Of a stretch of 64,000 nt of DNA, positions 24,249 through 36,429 are shown one piece after another. The DNA is taken from contig JAQISU010000097.1 in the NCBI GenBank assembly GCA_029339505.1, positions 1,023,001 to 1,087,000 on the forward strand, read 5' to 3'. Every line of letters starts with the position of its first letter. The stretch's first letter is position 1. Both the position numbers and the translations under genes were made by a program. The notes beneath the pieces are model-generated. The model was not told the DNA's origin. It ran no database searches and saw nothing but the letters and a program-made list of their open reading frames with translations. Source of the DNA: Unio delphinus. Lineage: Eukaryota > Mollusca > Bivalvia > Unionida > Unionidae.

Positions 24249-24587
24249 ATGAACACCAAACAACTAAACTACAAAATGTCCAAAGTTACTTATAACGACT
24301 CTATTTCAACTACACAAACAACTCAAGTAATGAAAATGCAGGACTCCAAATTAAAACAAAAAACGGATAAGCTCAATAACAAGAATAGCAACAACAATAA
24401 TAATCTTCCACAACAGGCTGAAATAATTAAAGAACTGGGTGAAGTCATTACTCGACTGGACACATTGATTGGCAAATTAAATCTAATAGATCAAAATGCA
24501 CAAAATAATATACAACTGTCTATCAAGAATGTCAAAACCCAACTTCAAGACCAAATTACAGTAAACGACCCTAATCAAAATGGCTAA
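24249..24587 (+). CDS. LINE ORF1, short coiled-coil protein
   Basis: This 112-residue protein is rich in Asn, Gln and Lys. After a low-complexity stretch (residues ~46-55, NSNNNNNLP) comes a heptad-like segment, about 58-100, with regularly spaced Ile/Leu (IIKELGEVITRLDTLIGKL), predicting a coiled coil. It has no CCHC zinc knuckles, which are usual in ORF1 of I-type elements, so it is either reduced or a different RNA-binding type. Its stop overlaps the ORF2 start in ATGGCTAA (24580-24587), so ORF2 may be made by termination-reinitiation. I assign ORF1 by position only. Confidence 0.65.
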   Translation: MNTKQLNYKMSKVTYNDSISTTQTTQVMKMQDSKLKQKTDKLNNKNSNNNNNLPQQAEIIKELGEVITRLDTLIGKLNLIDQNAQNNIQLSIKNVKTQLQDQITVNDPNQNG

Positions 24588-27500
24588 TACACCACAAGGG
24601 AACGTTTCTATATGGCAGTGGAATGCACGAGGATTGTCAGGAAATATCAATGAACTTAAACTTAAACTAATAAATACTGTTAATAAACCTGACATCATAT
24701 GCATTCAAGAAACTAAACTTTCTGATAACTCGAAAACATTGCTATCAATACAAGGCTATTACCCGGGCTATTTCCAACATCGAAAGGAAGGCCAGGGGGG
24801 GGGGGGTGGATTAGCCATATTTATAAATAACACCTTACCATCTGCTACCATAATACCAATAATATCAAAGGAAATTAGCAATTCACTAATAGAAATTCAA
24901 TCTCTATTAGTCAATACGGGAAAATGTAAATTACAAATCTTCAATGTTTATGACCCAGGAGAGAATAATAAACTTAAACATCAATTAGCACTTAAGGAAT
25001 TAGCTAAATATATTAAATCTGAACTTACGATCATTTGCGGAGATTTCAATGCCCATAATAAGCTTTGGGGTGGGAAAGTGACGGACGGAAGGGGTAAGTG
25101 TGTGGAGAAATGGTATACAGAATCCACCCTTACTGTCCTCAATGATGGTGCTAAAACCAGACTTAATCCTGTTGACGGCACCCTGTCCGCCATTGACCTC
25201 ACCCTATGCACACCCAGACTGGCTCAGGTGGCAAAATGGGAGGTGGACCAATCTGACCCCATGGGGAGTGACCACTTCCCAATAATTACCACCCTGCAAA
25301 TGGCCGTACAGTACGAATTAAATAATAAAATACCCAGATGGAATTATTCAAAAGCCGATTGGGATACTTTTCGAGAAATAATAAATAATGCCAATATATC
25401 AGATATAGAATCAGATGACATTGACCTTTACTATGACAACTTAATTAAGATCATCACTCAGGCAGCCACCAACACTATACCTAAAACTAGCTGTCAATCA
25501 AGAAAACTTAGTGTGCCATGGTGGAACGATGAAATTAAACAAACTAGACAGGCCAAATTTAGAGCTTTAAATAAATTTAAAAGAACTAATATTATTACTC
25601 ACTTCTTAGAGTACAAAAATCATGACAATAAGCTCAAATACTTAATCAAGCAGTCGAAAGAAAAAAATTGGCAAAATTACTGCAGTAGTATTAATTTTAG
25701 AACAAACTCAAAACAAGTGTGGGATAAAATCAGAACCATCAGAGGGAAGCACACCAATAGCACCCCAAAAATAAATAATACCAGCAATCATAAAGAACAA
25801 GCTGACTCGCTAGCAATACACTTTAAAAACATGAGCAGCAACAGTAATTACACTACTGAATTTCAAAACCAAAGGGCTAAAACTGAAATTAAATTCCACA
25901 ATTTATTTCAAGACCTTGGACCCAAATCCTCATCACTAAATAAAGAAATAACATTATATGAATGGGACCAGGCACTAAAAACTAAACATGAAACTTCACC
26001 TGGGCAAGATCAAAAAGGTTATGTTATATATAAAAACTTACCTAAAACTATAGTTAAATCAATCATCAAAATGCTAAATATAATATATGACACAGGAAAG
26101 CTACCTAAAAAATGGAAAACAGCGATAGTAATACCCATACTTAAACCAAATAAGGATCGGAATGATATCAATTCGTACAGACCCATCTCACTTACCAATA
26201 ACATCTGTAAAATTATGGAAACAATTATTACTAACAGACTTAAACACCACCTTGAAAGCAACAATCTGATATCTCCAAATCAATGTGGGTTTAGAAATAA
26301 AAGATCCACTACGGACAAATTAATAAGATTAGAATCCGCCATAAAACTTGCATTTAACAACAAAAGAAAAGCGGATAGAAACTTAATTGCGGTATTTATT
26401 GATCTAGAAAAAGCATTCGATCTTGTATGGACCAAAGGCCTTATAGCCAAATTAAATCATTATGGCATTACAGGTCGAATGTTCAACTTCATTGAAAATT
26501 TCCTGACCAACCGCAAAATTATAACTAGGGTAGGGGCTACTTACTCTGAGGAATACTCCCTTGAAAATGGAACTCCACAAGGGAGTGTTCTCAGCCCCAC
26601 CCTCTTTAACCTTATGATAAATGACCTTGACTCCAATCTGGCAACACCTAAAATTGAATTATCACAATTTGCTGATGATAGTGGACTTTGGAGAGCAGGC
26701 AACCCCTCCAACCACCAACACATGGCTGAAATACAAACCAGCTTAAACAACATAGGAAAATGGGCTGATAAATGGGGATTTAAGCTATCGCACCAAAAAA
26801 CGGTAGCTGTTCTGTTTACCCCTTGCAAAAAAATCAAAACCTACCCCAAACTTACCATTCAAAATAAAGTTATAACATTTGTAAAAGTAGCCAAATTTCT
26901 GGGTATGTACTTTGATGAACACCTGACATGGGCTTATCATATAGATGACCTAGTTAAAAGATGCAATCAGGACCTAAATCTATTAAGAAGCCTCAAAGGC
27001 ACTCAGTGGGGTGCTAATCAAGAAACTATTCTAATATTATATAGGGCACTAATAAGATCCAAACTAGACTATGGCTGCCAAGTATATACCACGGCATCCA
27101 CACGTCATTTAAACAAATTAATTAAAATTCAGAGAAAAGCCCTACTTATTGGTACTGGCGCACTGCCATCGACCTCTACATCCGAGCTGCAGGTCTTAAC
27201 TGGGGAACCGCCATTACATCTCAGAAGGCAGGAACTCATTCTAAGATATGCAACCCGGCTGTCGACCCATGACAAAATGCACCCCACTCTATTGGCCATC
27301 AATAAATGTAACATTCCTTTTAGGAAAACCTTGAAAAATAATACATCAATGGGAAAAATAGTACACGAGTTAAACAAAAAACTTCCAGTAGATATATTCC
27401 AAGTAGAAGCTAACATAATATATGATAAAGAACCTTGGAGTAATGTACCAACGAAAGTAAATATCTCCCTTACAGATAACGGAAACAAAGAAAATCAACA

Positions 27501-28428
27501 ACAACATTTAAAAATATTGGCATTGGAAATCATAAATAATCAATATCAAAACTACACAAAAATTTACACGGATGGCTAAAAAATTACAAATCCTTTTAAA
27601 ACAGCTGCAGCCTGGGTCATACCAGAACATAACATACAAATGGGCAGGCGTCTTCCTGACCACTGTTCCATTTATACAGTGGAATTTTGGGCCATCATTG
27701 AATCATTAAAATGGATAGAAGAAAACAAACCAAATAAGACACTGATTATTAGTGACTCGCTCAGCGTCCTTACTTCTATCCAAAACAACAACACCAAATC
27801 TAGAGAAAATTTCCTAAAACAAATTAATCAGATATTAAAAATACTAAATTCTCAAAATCTGGTGGTTGAGTTTATGTGGATTCCATCCCACATAGACATA
27901 AAAGGAAATGACTTAGCAGATCAACTGGCTAAAAACAAACTCACCGAACCAAACTATATGCCACTCAAATATAGTCAAACTGAAATATATCATTTAATCT
28001 ACTCAATGATTAATCAAAAGTGGCAGACTGATTGGGACAAAAGCAAACAAGGGAGAATTTTACATAACATCATTAAGGAAGTCAATAGAAAAATCACACC
28101 ACCTAGGTGCAATAGTTATGAACAGTCTAAAATAAATAGAATAATCTTGGGAAAAACAAAACTGGCTAACAGCTTTGGTAAATATATAGGACCTTTTCCA
28201 CACAGCATTAATTGCTTCAGTTGTAACATACCTGAAGACTTGCATCACATATTTAATAACTGCAAAAACAACCAGAAGGAAAGGAACATATTTAGATCTA
28301 AACAACTAAACATCTCTGCACCAAGTACATACCCGGAAGTAATTCAATTAAATAACACCAACCCCCAAAAATCAGTTCAACACATAATAGAATTACTAAG
28401 AACATCAGGGCTCCTTGAAAAAATATAA
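24580..28428 (+). pseudogene. LINE ORF2: endonuclease, reverse transcriptase, RNase H, with one nonsense codon
   Basis: The first 999 codons carry an APE-type endonuclease (QWNARGL near residue 15; CIQETKL; GDFNAH at 154-159; SDHFPI near 230) and a reverse transcriptase (SYRPISLTN; FIDLEKAFD; GTPQGSVLSP; catalytic FADD at 697-700). The frame stops at TAA 27577-27579 immediately after YTDG, the start of the RNase H domain, then continues in the same frame to 28428. That second part holds the remaining RNase H motifs (EFWAIIESL, IISDSLSVL, WIPSHIDIKGND) and a C-terminal CFSC...H...C finger. One substitution therefore separates this copy from a full-length ~1280-residue protein. A run of eleven G at 24797-24807 stays in frame. 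Confidence 0.9.
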
Positions 28429-29639
28429 TGCAAATAATACTATATAATAAATAACACCCGTAAGGAATGCCCCCTGTTGGTCACATGGGTTCATTGGCCA
28501 ATCAGGGGACAGGACCTGCAACCGCGTAAATACGTTAAGCGGGATTTGTATAATAACAAAAAATAAAATAAACAATATCCATAAGGAATGCGAATGCATA
28601 GGACCTGAAGGGTTCCGTTACTTGAAAAAGAGCCCACCTACACTACGCTTGTTATAACGCCCCGGATGGTACCTGTGCTAAACAAACCTAATAGGATACT
28701 TTAAAGATATTGAAATTTATAGACTATACAGATAAACATTGAAATTTGCATTATAACAAAGTAAAGAACAAAACAGAAACAATAAACAAGTGTCTAGGAA
28801 ACCACCTCTCTTCTGTTTATTCTTACAACTCTTCCTATATACAGCCTCATTGACAGCATTATACAACCAAACTAGGAATGTATTTACAGTTAAAAACCCC
28901 AACAAACCGGGATATCCACATGGTCTAAACGGGACCATCTAAAACGTCTCCTGCTTTATGGCCTCAAATAGATTTTATGAGGTAGTCTCAAAGTCCAAAG
29001 ACTATCAGGCTCAGCGACACAATGTCGCAACATAAAAATATTTACTGCAAGTAAGATCTCTAAATTATTACCATATAAGGTAGTCAATGCCCAGACTATC
29101 AGGCCCCGCGGCACAAAGCTGCACTATAAACTAAGCTATAAGAACTAAGGCCTATAACATGATTTAGGTGGTCAATACCTGACCATCTAGCAAGACAGCA
29201 CACGCTGCAATAAATTTTTACACAATAACCTTAATTACTTTAAAACCTCTACGTTGGATAACTACCAACGCGAGAATAGGCTGTCATATGAGGTTGTATA
29301 CTCTACTTTAATAACAGCACAAAGTATTCCAAATTGTTAAGGGAGAACACGGAATGGATACGACGGAAGGAGGCAACTTCAAGATGGAGGAACAACAAAA
29401 CCAAAGGCACCCAAGAAGGACACGGGGACTCGCCGGACGGAATGAGGGAACTTCGGTTACACCCTGTAACACTCCATCAAAAAGCCCTTTTAAGGGCTAT
29501 TTATACTCACAGAGTTTCCTTTTGGCTGAGAAACTCTATTCGACAATCTCTTTCTTCAAAAATCAGACTTGATAATTTTGGCTGTCCACTTTCAAAATTA
29601 ACAACCCATTTAACCCGACATTGACCAACCTATACTTGT
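28429..29639 (+). other. LINE 3' UTR and repeat-rich spacer
   Basis: A phrase ending in TAAGGAATGC occurs at 28462-28471 and 28580-28589. An ATTGGCCAAT palindrome lies at 28494-28503. Three imperfect ~90-bp repeats with AGGTAGTC and GACTATCAGG words start near 28981, 29080 and 29165. Near 29354-29572 is a 72-codon frame of unknown meaning that runs across the hairpins listed separately. I cannot support a gene here. Confidence 0.5.
29483..29498 (+). terminator. Histone-like stem-loop candidate (AGCCCT-TTTA-AGGGCT)
   Basis: A 6-bp stem with a 4-nt loop preceded by CATCAAAA, the geometry of a histone mRNA 3' stem-loop, but with loop UUUA. Another hairpin, AGAGTTTC...GAAACTCT, follows at 29511-29537. 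No clear purine-rich downstream element or stop codon placement supports it, so it is weaker than the two below. Confidence 0.35.
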
Positions 29640-30247
29640 CACTTGACATACCTAGTTTACAAAATTGATAGGGAACACACAAAATGTACACTCTGTACTA
29701 GAAAAAAATTGGAATGTTATGATGTTAGGAAAAAATATAACTTGAAAGATTGACTCAATTGCACAGGTGGCTTACACAATATCGGTATAGGATGTCCACT
29801 AGCAGCAACTGGACTCGATTTGATAAGGCTAGGGCGTGCAAGACGAACGACATCAAGGTGCCAGTTCACAGATCCTTTTCCTCCTCCTCCGCTGCCTGAC
29901 TCCAACACCAGCAAATGACTAGAAGTGGAAACCATTTTTCACTAGTCATCATTCGGTGCCATTGCACCTCTAGCTCTGCATCCTCCGATTGGTTGATAGG
30001 GTTGAGTGCGTGGCTGTTCTATTCCCACTCACCTAGGTCTTTCATTCATGTCGATAACTCCGTATAGGGGTGCGGCATGACGACCAAATTAAATAGCATA
30101 CTATGTATGCATAAACGCCCGTGGGGATGTGGCACCATTCCTTCCTCACGGGAAAATCTAAATCACTACCATATTAATTGGTAGTGTAAAATAGTGAACA
30201 AATGACCCTTTGTGGCCGATTTCACTTAAAACCATAATTCATTCATT
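29640..30247 (+). repeat. Diverged (type B) promoter monomer, second copy
   Basis: Related to 19301-20081 in its second half (TGCATAAACGCC, GGATGTGGCACCATTCC) and ending at a CAGTCTGCC junction at 30248 preceded by three ATTC repeats. No TATA box is obvious. Confidence 0.65.
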
Positions 30248-31624
30248 CAGTCTGCCGTGGAATTCAGGCAAAGACTGCAGATCGAGTAGGACGGCTTTTC
30301 TGGAGCTGGCGACCTGATGACGTCACGACGGGTGCGAAAGCACATTTTCCCGGGCTTTACAGTTAAGGACGGTTCAACACGTTATCAACTCACTACCACT
30401 ACGAAGAGAAAAATCATGATGTGGGGCGGTGGACTATACAGAGGAAATATTTCGGCGAGTTTATAAGTCCCTTTAACAAGCGGCAGAAGTCAAAGATATA
30501 TGGAAACTGAGTGGCCCACTATAACCACGTGGTGAAGAAAAATGGCGGGCACTGAAGTGGACTTGCTTCTACATCAAACTACTGGAACCACATTGTAACC
30601 AGCCATGGAAATCTAAACAATGTGGCGGACCTGAGGCGCGCTGACTGGTGATATCAAAGTATTGAGTAACCCGCAGGCTGCCGTAGGATGATATCACCAA
30701 GTCAGCGAAATACTACCTTAGATAGCCAGCATTTTGATGCAATTACAGCGGTCTTCTGATGTGTCGTCAGCATCGGACTACTCGAATGAAGCAGTTTCAA
30801 CGAAAAGATATTGCCATTTATCTTTTCATTGCCTGAATAATAGGGGACTCATTTGGTTACGAGTACCCCTCTTTGAACAACTTTCCGTGGCCCTAAAAAG
30901 CTAATTTGACCTTATTGGTACCGCCTCCAACAAAATTCAAGACCAAAATTACCTACCATTGACTACATTATTATATGTCGCTTAGACATTTTTAATTTTC
31001 TAAATTTGTTAGGGACTTATTATATGTACGCTTATGTACTAGTTTTATTTGAATGATAGGACTCTAAATAATAATTCTTCAACTTAAATATTTGAATAAT
31101 TGCACAGGTGGCTAACACATTATTGGATGTTAATTAGTCCATTAGTACAACTGGACTGAATTTGACCTTTAGTATGACCTTGTCGTTTCAGGCGTGGACT
31201 GCGTCCTTTGCTGTGCTGTCTTGCTCTTGCGTGCTCTTGTGTGTGCTGCTGTGTCGACGCCCTCCTGGACCTGGGCCCTTTCCGCCTTTGCCATTTCCGA
31301 CTCACCAAATTACTAGCTTAATGAGAAAGCATTTTCCCTCGCTACCAACGTTTACTTCTGATTGGTTGGTAGGGGTGGGTGTGTGTAGGTACTATTCCTA
31401 CCCACCCCATGGGCTTTCATTTCTCCCGATAGTTACTTTTTAGTAATTCGGGAGAACGCCCTATTTAAAATATAGTGCATTTAAGCACTGTAAATCCTGA
31501 GGGGGGGGGGAGTAGCGACCCTACCCAAGGGACCTTAAATGGCCACCGATATGGTGGCTATAAAAGTTGTCCATATGCCCCTAGTGGGCGGTGACAACTC
31601 TAAAACAATCATGATGATGATGAT
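30248..31624 (+). repeat. LINE-type 5' monomer 4, 1377 bp
   Basis: Same landmarks and order as monomers 1-3 but more diverged. It is followed not by LINE ORFs but by another CAGTCTGCC junction (31625) with an ATG/GAT microsatellite, so it belongs to a separate array. Confidence 0.88.
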
Positions 31625-31857
31625 CAGTCTGCCGTGACCCGACATTTTACTCTAAGGCGAGACTGCCATTTAACGCGGGTGCCGGGGAGACTGCGACAAC
31701 ACAGTCTAGTGTAGTCAAAGTTACCTTTGGTCCCGACCAATCAAATAGCCCGACCCTCGGGCATTAACTGGTCGCGAAAGCACATAGTTGCGCATGCGAC
31801 CTTAATTCATATTAAAAAAAAAAAGTCTGGCTACCCATCGTTGGCGCATCAAAGAAG
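31625..31857 (+). promoter_or_regulatory. Junction sequence and promoter of the first histone-like gene
   Basis: Starting at CAGTCTGCC, the sequence can fold (CAGTCTGCC with GGCGAGACTG). Further down are a CCAAT box (31736-31740), TATTAAAA at 31810-31817, and CCCATCG whose A (31836) is 26 bp from the TATA-like start and 22 nt before the ATG at 31858. The run of eleven A at 31814-31824 could instead be the tail of a retroelement ending here. Confidence 0.45.
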
Positions 31858-32322
31858 ATGAGCAGAGTTCAAAAGTTATGAGAGCTTCAAATGCATCTGG
31901 AGAATGCTAGACGTCTCCTGGACGAGCTGGCAATGGAGGCCGAAGAAGAAGAGACCAGAATTAAAGAAGAGGAGGAGAGGAAAAAGAAAGAAGAGGAGAA
32001 GGAAATGAAAATGTCAATTTTGCCTCACCGCATGATGAGGCAAACTAGTTAAGTTAAACCTATGGTGAGGACACCTTCACCAGAACCAGTTCGTCCACTA
32101 CAGGCGCAGCCCCCACTGCCTCAGCCGCAACAACCACAGCCTCATCCACGGTTGCGGAATAGAGGAAGAAATGAAGAGACTTTCACTATCCCTCAAACAG
32201 AAGATTGGGATAGTGAAGCCACTCATTCTCCCTCTGCGCTCCCAATCACAAGAGTGAATTGGGAGAATGATTGGAGTAGGAGATGTGTGTGTGGGGCTAG
32301 ACCTGGGAGATGCCAGCATTAG
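31858..32322 (+). pseudogene. Intronless histone-architecture gene A, two nonsense codons, product unknown
   Basis: One frame runs from ATG 31858 to the TAG at 32320-32322 with two internal stops, TGA at 31879-31881 and TAA at 32050-32052. Between them lies a charged helical segment rich in Glu, Lys and Arg (ARRLLDELAMEAEEEE), then a Pro/Gln-rich part (PLPQPQQPQPHPRLR) and a C-terminus with RRCVCGARPGRCQH. I do not recognise the family; the composition is not that of a core or linker histone. The 22-nt leader, lack of introns and a histone-type stem-loop 27 nt after the stop parallel gene B. It is a pseudogene unless translation starts at 32062, which would give an 86-residue protein. Confidence 0.5.
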
Positions 32323-32349
32323 TCAGGTGTAATTTGAAGTTTAAAAAAC

Positions 32350-32385
32350 AGCCCTTCTCAGGGCTACCCAAATAACAAGAAAAGA
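32350..32385 (+). terminator. Histone-type 3' end signal of gene A
   Basis: The stem-loop AGCCCT-TCTC-AGGGCT (32350-32365) is followed by ACCCA and then CAAGAAAAGA (32376-32385), one base longer than the CAAGAAAGA downstream element bound by U7 snRNA in sea-urchin histone genes. Order and spacing match replication-dependent histone 3' ends. Confidence 0.7.
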
Positions 32386-32446
32386 AATACTATGTCAATT
32401 GCCAATGGGTATGAGAGAGGAGTAGTGTGATTATAAACACTGACTC

Positions 32447-32644
32447 TATTTAGATAGTATATGGTGTGATTTTGGATAGTATATGATAGGGTGTGTTTTT
32501 GGCTGCTTCCCCGTGTGTGGATAGTATAGGGTGTGATTTTGGATAGTAAATAATAGGGTTTGTTTTGGCTGCTTCCCCGTGTGTGTGGATAGTATATAGT
32601 GTGATTTGGGATAGTAAATGATATGGTAGGTTTTGGCTGCTTCC

Positions 32645-32682
<38 letters not shown>

Positions 32683-32790
32683 TATATAGTGTGATTTGGG
32701 ATAGTAAATGATATGGTGTGTTTTGGCTGCTTCCCCGTGTGTGTGGATAGTATATAGTGTGATTTGGGATAGTAAATGATATGGTTTGTG
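32447..32790. repeat. ~67-bp minisatellite with internal (GT)n
   Basis: Units contain GGATAGTATATAGTGTGATT, GGGATAGTAAATGATATGGT and GGCTGCTTCCCCGTGTGTG, about five copies, with a longer GT tract at 32647-32680. It separates genes A and B. Confidence 0.88.
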
Positions 32791-32852
32791 GATAGTATAT
32801 AATATGAAAAGTGAACGTAGGGGGGTGTTTACTTTCACGTCCGCGCTTAAGA

Positions 32853-32888
32853 TATATATAAGCAATCGTCAGTCCTTGGAGCCATTCA
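32853..32888 (+). promoter_or_regulatory. Gene B promoter with histone-type cap motif
   Basis: TATATATAAG begins at 32853. CCATTCA at 32882-32888 fits the PyPyATTCPu cap motif known from histone genes; its A (32884) is 31 bp from the TATA start and 22 nt before the ATG at 32906. A TCAGTC initiator-like word lies at 32869-32874. Confidence 0.6.
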
Positions 32889-32905
32889 ATTTTGAACACA
32901 TCAAG

Positions 32906-33478
32906 ATGAATTTTGAATTGTTTATCCAACTCCGAGACAGCTGGTTTGGGATCCTTGATGCAGAATATGAAGTGGAAAGACTTGAGGAAGAATTTCAAAG
33001 TAACCATGGCTTTGTAAGCCAACTGAAATTAGCAAGAGATCTATTAGAAGGTATGATAGAGGAGGAAGACCAGAAATTAAGAAGACGTATTAAAAGAAGA
33101 TATATAAGAATAGGGGATTTGAAGCAGGCACTTGATCATGTCATCAAAGTCAGGTGCTTTCTAGAAGAAACATTACATCTCATAGAGTGGGAATATGTGC
33201 AGTGGGGTCTAGACAGGCTAAAGAAAGCAGAAGCAATGATGAGAATGGTGATGGAAGAACAGGTGATCCAGATTAAAGAAAACTGGTCTAAGGAGAAAAA
33301 GGAAAAAAGGAACAAAAAGAAGAAAGAGGACTTTGATCTACTCAATCTAAGATGGATGAGAGTTCAGGAAAAGTTTCGAGCTATGGGACATCCTGACTGG
33401 ATTCCCGAGGACGAAAAGAAGAAGAAAACGGGAATCATTGGTAAACTTAAAAGGTGGTGGAATAACGACAGAAAATAA
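32906..33478 (+). CDS. Intronless histone-architecture gene B, 190-residue protein of unknown function
   Basis: The start chosen is ATG 32906, downstream of the TATA box and cap motif; the frame is open further upstream but only through promoter sequence. The protein is strongly helical and charged: an N-terminal part with Trp/Phe (FIQLRDSWFGILDAEYEVE), a middle with Arg/Lys clusters (RRRIKRRYIRIGDLKQ), a lysine-rich segment near residues 130-145 (KEKRNKKKKEDF), a motif GHPDWIPEDEKKKKTG and a basic aromatic tail (GKLKRWWNNDRK). No signal peptide or membrane helix is seen, and heptad-like spacing suggests coiled coils. I recognise no family and it is not a histone. The open frame suggests it is or recently was functional. 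Confidence 0.65.
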   Translation: MNFELFIQLRDSWFGILDAEYEVERLEEEFQSNHGFVSQLKLARDLLEGMIEEEDQKLRRRIKRRYIRIGDLKQALDHVIKVRCFLEETLHLIEWEYVQWGLDRLKKAEAMMRMVMEEQVIQIKENWSKEKKEKRNKKKKEDFDLLNLRWMRVQEKFRAMGHPDWIPEDEKKKKTGIIGKLKRWWNNDRK

Positions 33479-33498
33479 AAGAAGAAGAAGTATCCAAA

Positions 33499-33534
33499 GG
33501 CCCTTTTCAGGGCCCCTCATAGGTCTCGAAAAGA
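33499..33534 (+). terminator. Histone-type 3' end signal of gene B
   Basis: GGCCCT-TTTC-AGGGCC (33499-33514) matches the histone stem-loop consensus (6-bp stem, UUUC loop) exactly and is preceded by the typical CCAAA. A purine-rich CGAAAAGA (33527-33534) lies where the U7-binding element is expected. The stem starts 20 nt after the gene B stop. Confidence 0.8.
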
Positions 33535-33559
33535 TAGTAGCTTTCTTTGCCGCCCTTTT

Positions 33560-33850
33560 TTTCCCTTGTCCCTATATAGACCCACCCTGTTCCATTTCCC
33601 TTGACGCTATATAGGCCCACCCTGTTCCATTTCCCTTGACGCTATATAGGCCCACCCTGTTCCATTTCCCTTGACGCTATATAGGCCCACCCTGTTCAAT
33701 TTCCCTTGACCCTATAGTGCCCCAAGCTGTTTTGACTCTATAGTACCCCAAGCTGTTTTTGACTGGATTTTCCCTTGACCCCATAAATCTTGACCCTATA
33801 GTGCCCCAAGCTGTTTTTGACTGGGTTTTCCATAGACCCTATAGTGCCCC
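33560..33850. repeat. 35-bp minisatellite, about 8 copies
   Basis: Units contain CCCTTGACGCTATATAGGCC and CACCCTGTTCCATTT. Later copies degrade to CTATAGTGCCCCAAGCTGTT. Confidence 0.9.
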
Positions 33851-33869
33851 CATATACTACTAATAACAT

Positions 33870-35984
<2,115 letters not shown>

Positions 35985-36265
35985 AGCTTTAACAATTATA
36001 TAGTCATATTACTGAGATGTCTGCAGTGTGGCAGTTTATAGTGATGTCTAGTACTGGGGCATCATGGCGCATATACGTAGCATGATGTCCCGCCCAGTCA
36101 CGTTATCCTGACACCAGGCCAACCAGTCCTAACACTAACCTCTTAATGCTGAGCGCCAAGCTAGACAGCTGTTAGTACCATTTGTGCAAGTCTTTGGTAT
36201 GACTCAGCGGCCGGATTCTAACCCGCGACCTCCCGCATCCGAGGCGGACTCTCGAACCTCAAGGC
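35985..36265 (-). mobile_element. SINE family 2, minus orientation
   Basis: Homologous over ~250 bp to 48112-48380 in the opposite orientation. On the minus strand it starts with tRNA-like sequence (GCGGGAGGTCGCGGGTTAGA holds a B-box-like GGTTAGAATCC) followed by a body with CTCAGCATTA, GGTTAGTGTTAG, GACATCATGCTAC and CACTATAAACTGC. Confidence 0.65.
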
Positions 36266-36429
36266 CACCGAAGTAGTCAGTAGTAGGAGTAATAGTAGTA
36301 GCAGTATTGCCCCTCGCCCCCTCCAAGCCCAAACCCCTCGGGCTGCCTCTGTATTGATCTAACAGTTTATATAATGTAGCATACAAATTTCCGTAGGCGC
36401 AGAGGAATAGAATCACTCTTTCATACATA

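Larger units (their letters stand above)
20082..28640 (+). mobile_element. I-superfamily LINE with tandem 5' monomers
   Basis: The element comprises three ~1.37-kb monomers, a short ORF1, a long ORF2 with endonuclease, reverse transcriptase and RNase H, and a 3' UTR. RNase H plus an APE-type endonuclease places it in the I superfamily (I/Nimb-like). The 3' end is uncertain: an A-rich ATAACAAAAAATAAAATAAA stretch at 28551-28570 or a point up to ~28640 are candidates. No target duplication was found, partly because its 5' side abuts more monomer sequence. Confidence 0.75.

Noticed and set aside
24796..24808. Frameshift at the run of eleven G in ORF2
   Set aside because: The frame continues correctly into conserved endonuclease sequence on both sides.
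31814..31824. Poly(A) tail marking a retroelement end
   Set aside because: Possible, but the A-run also forms part of a TATA-like box at the right distance from gene A, and no target duplication was found.
32450..33022. Minus-strand frames rich in Thr-His repeats
   Set aside because: They are translations of the GT-rich minisatellite and run antisense to gene B.
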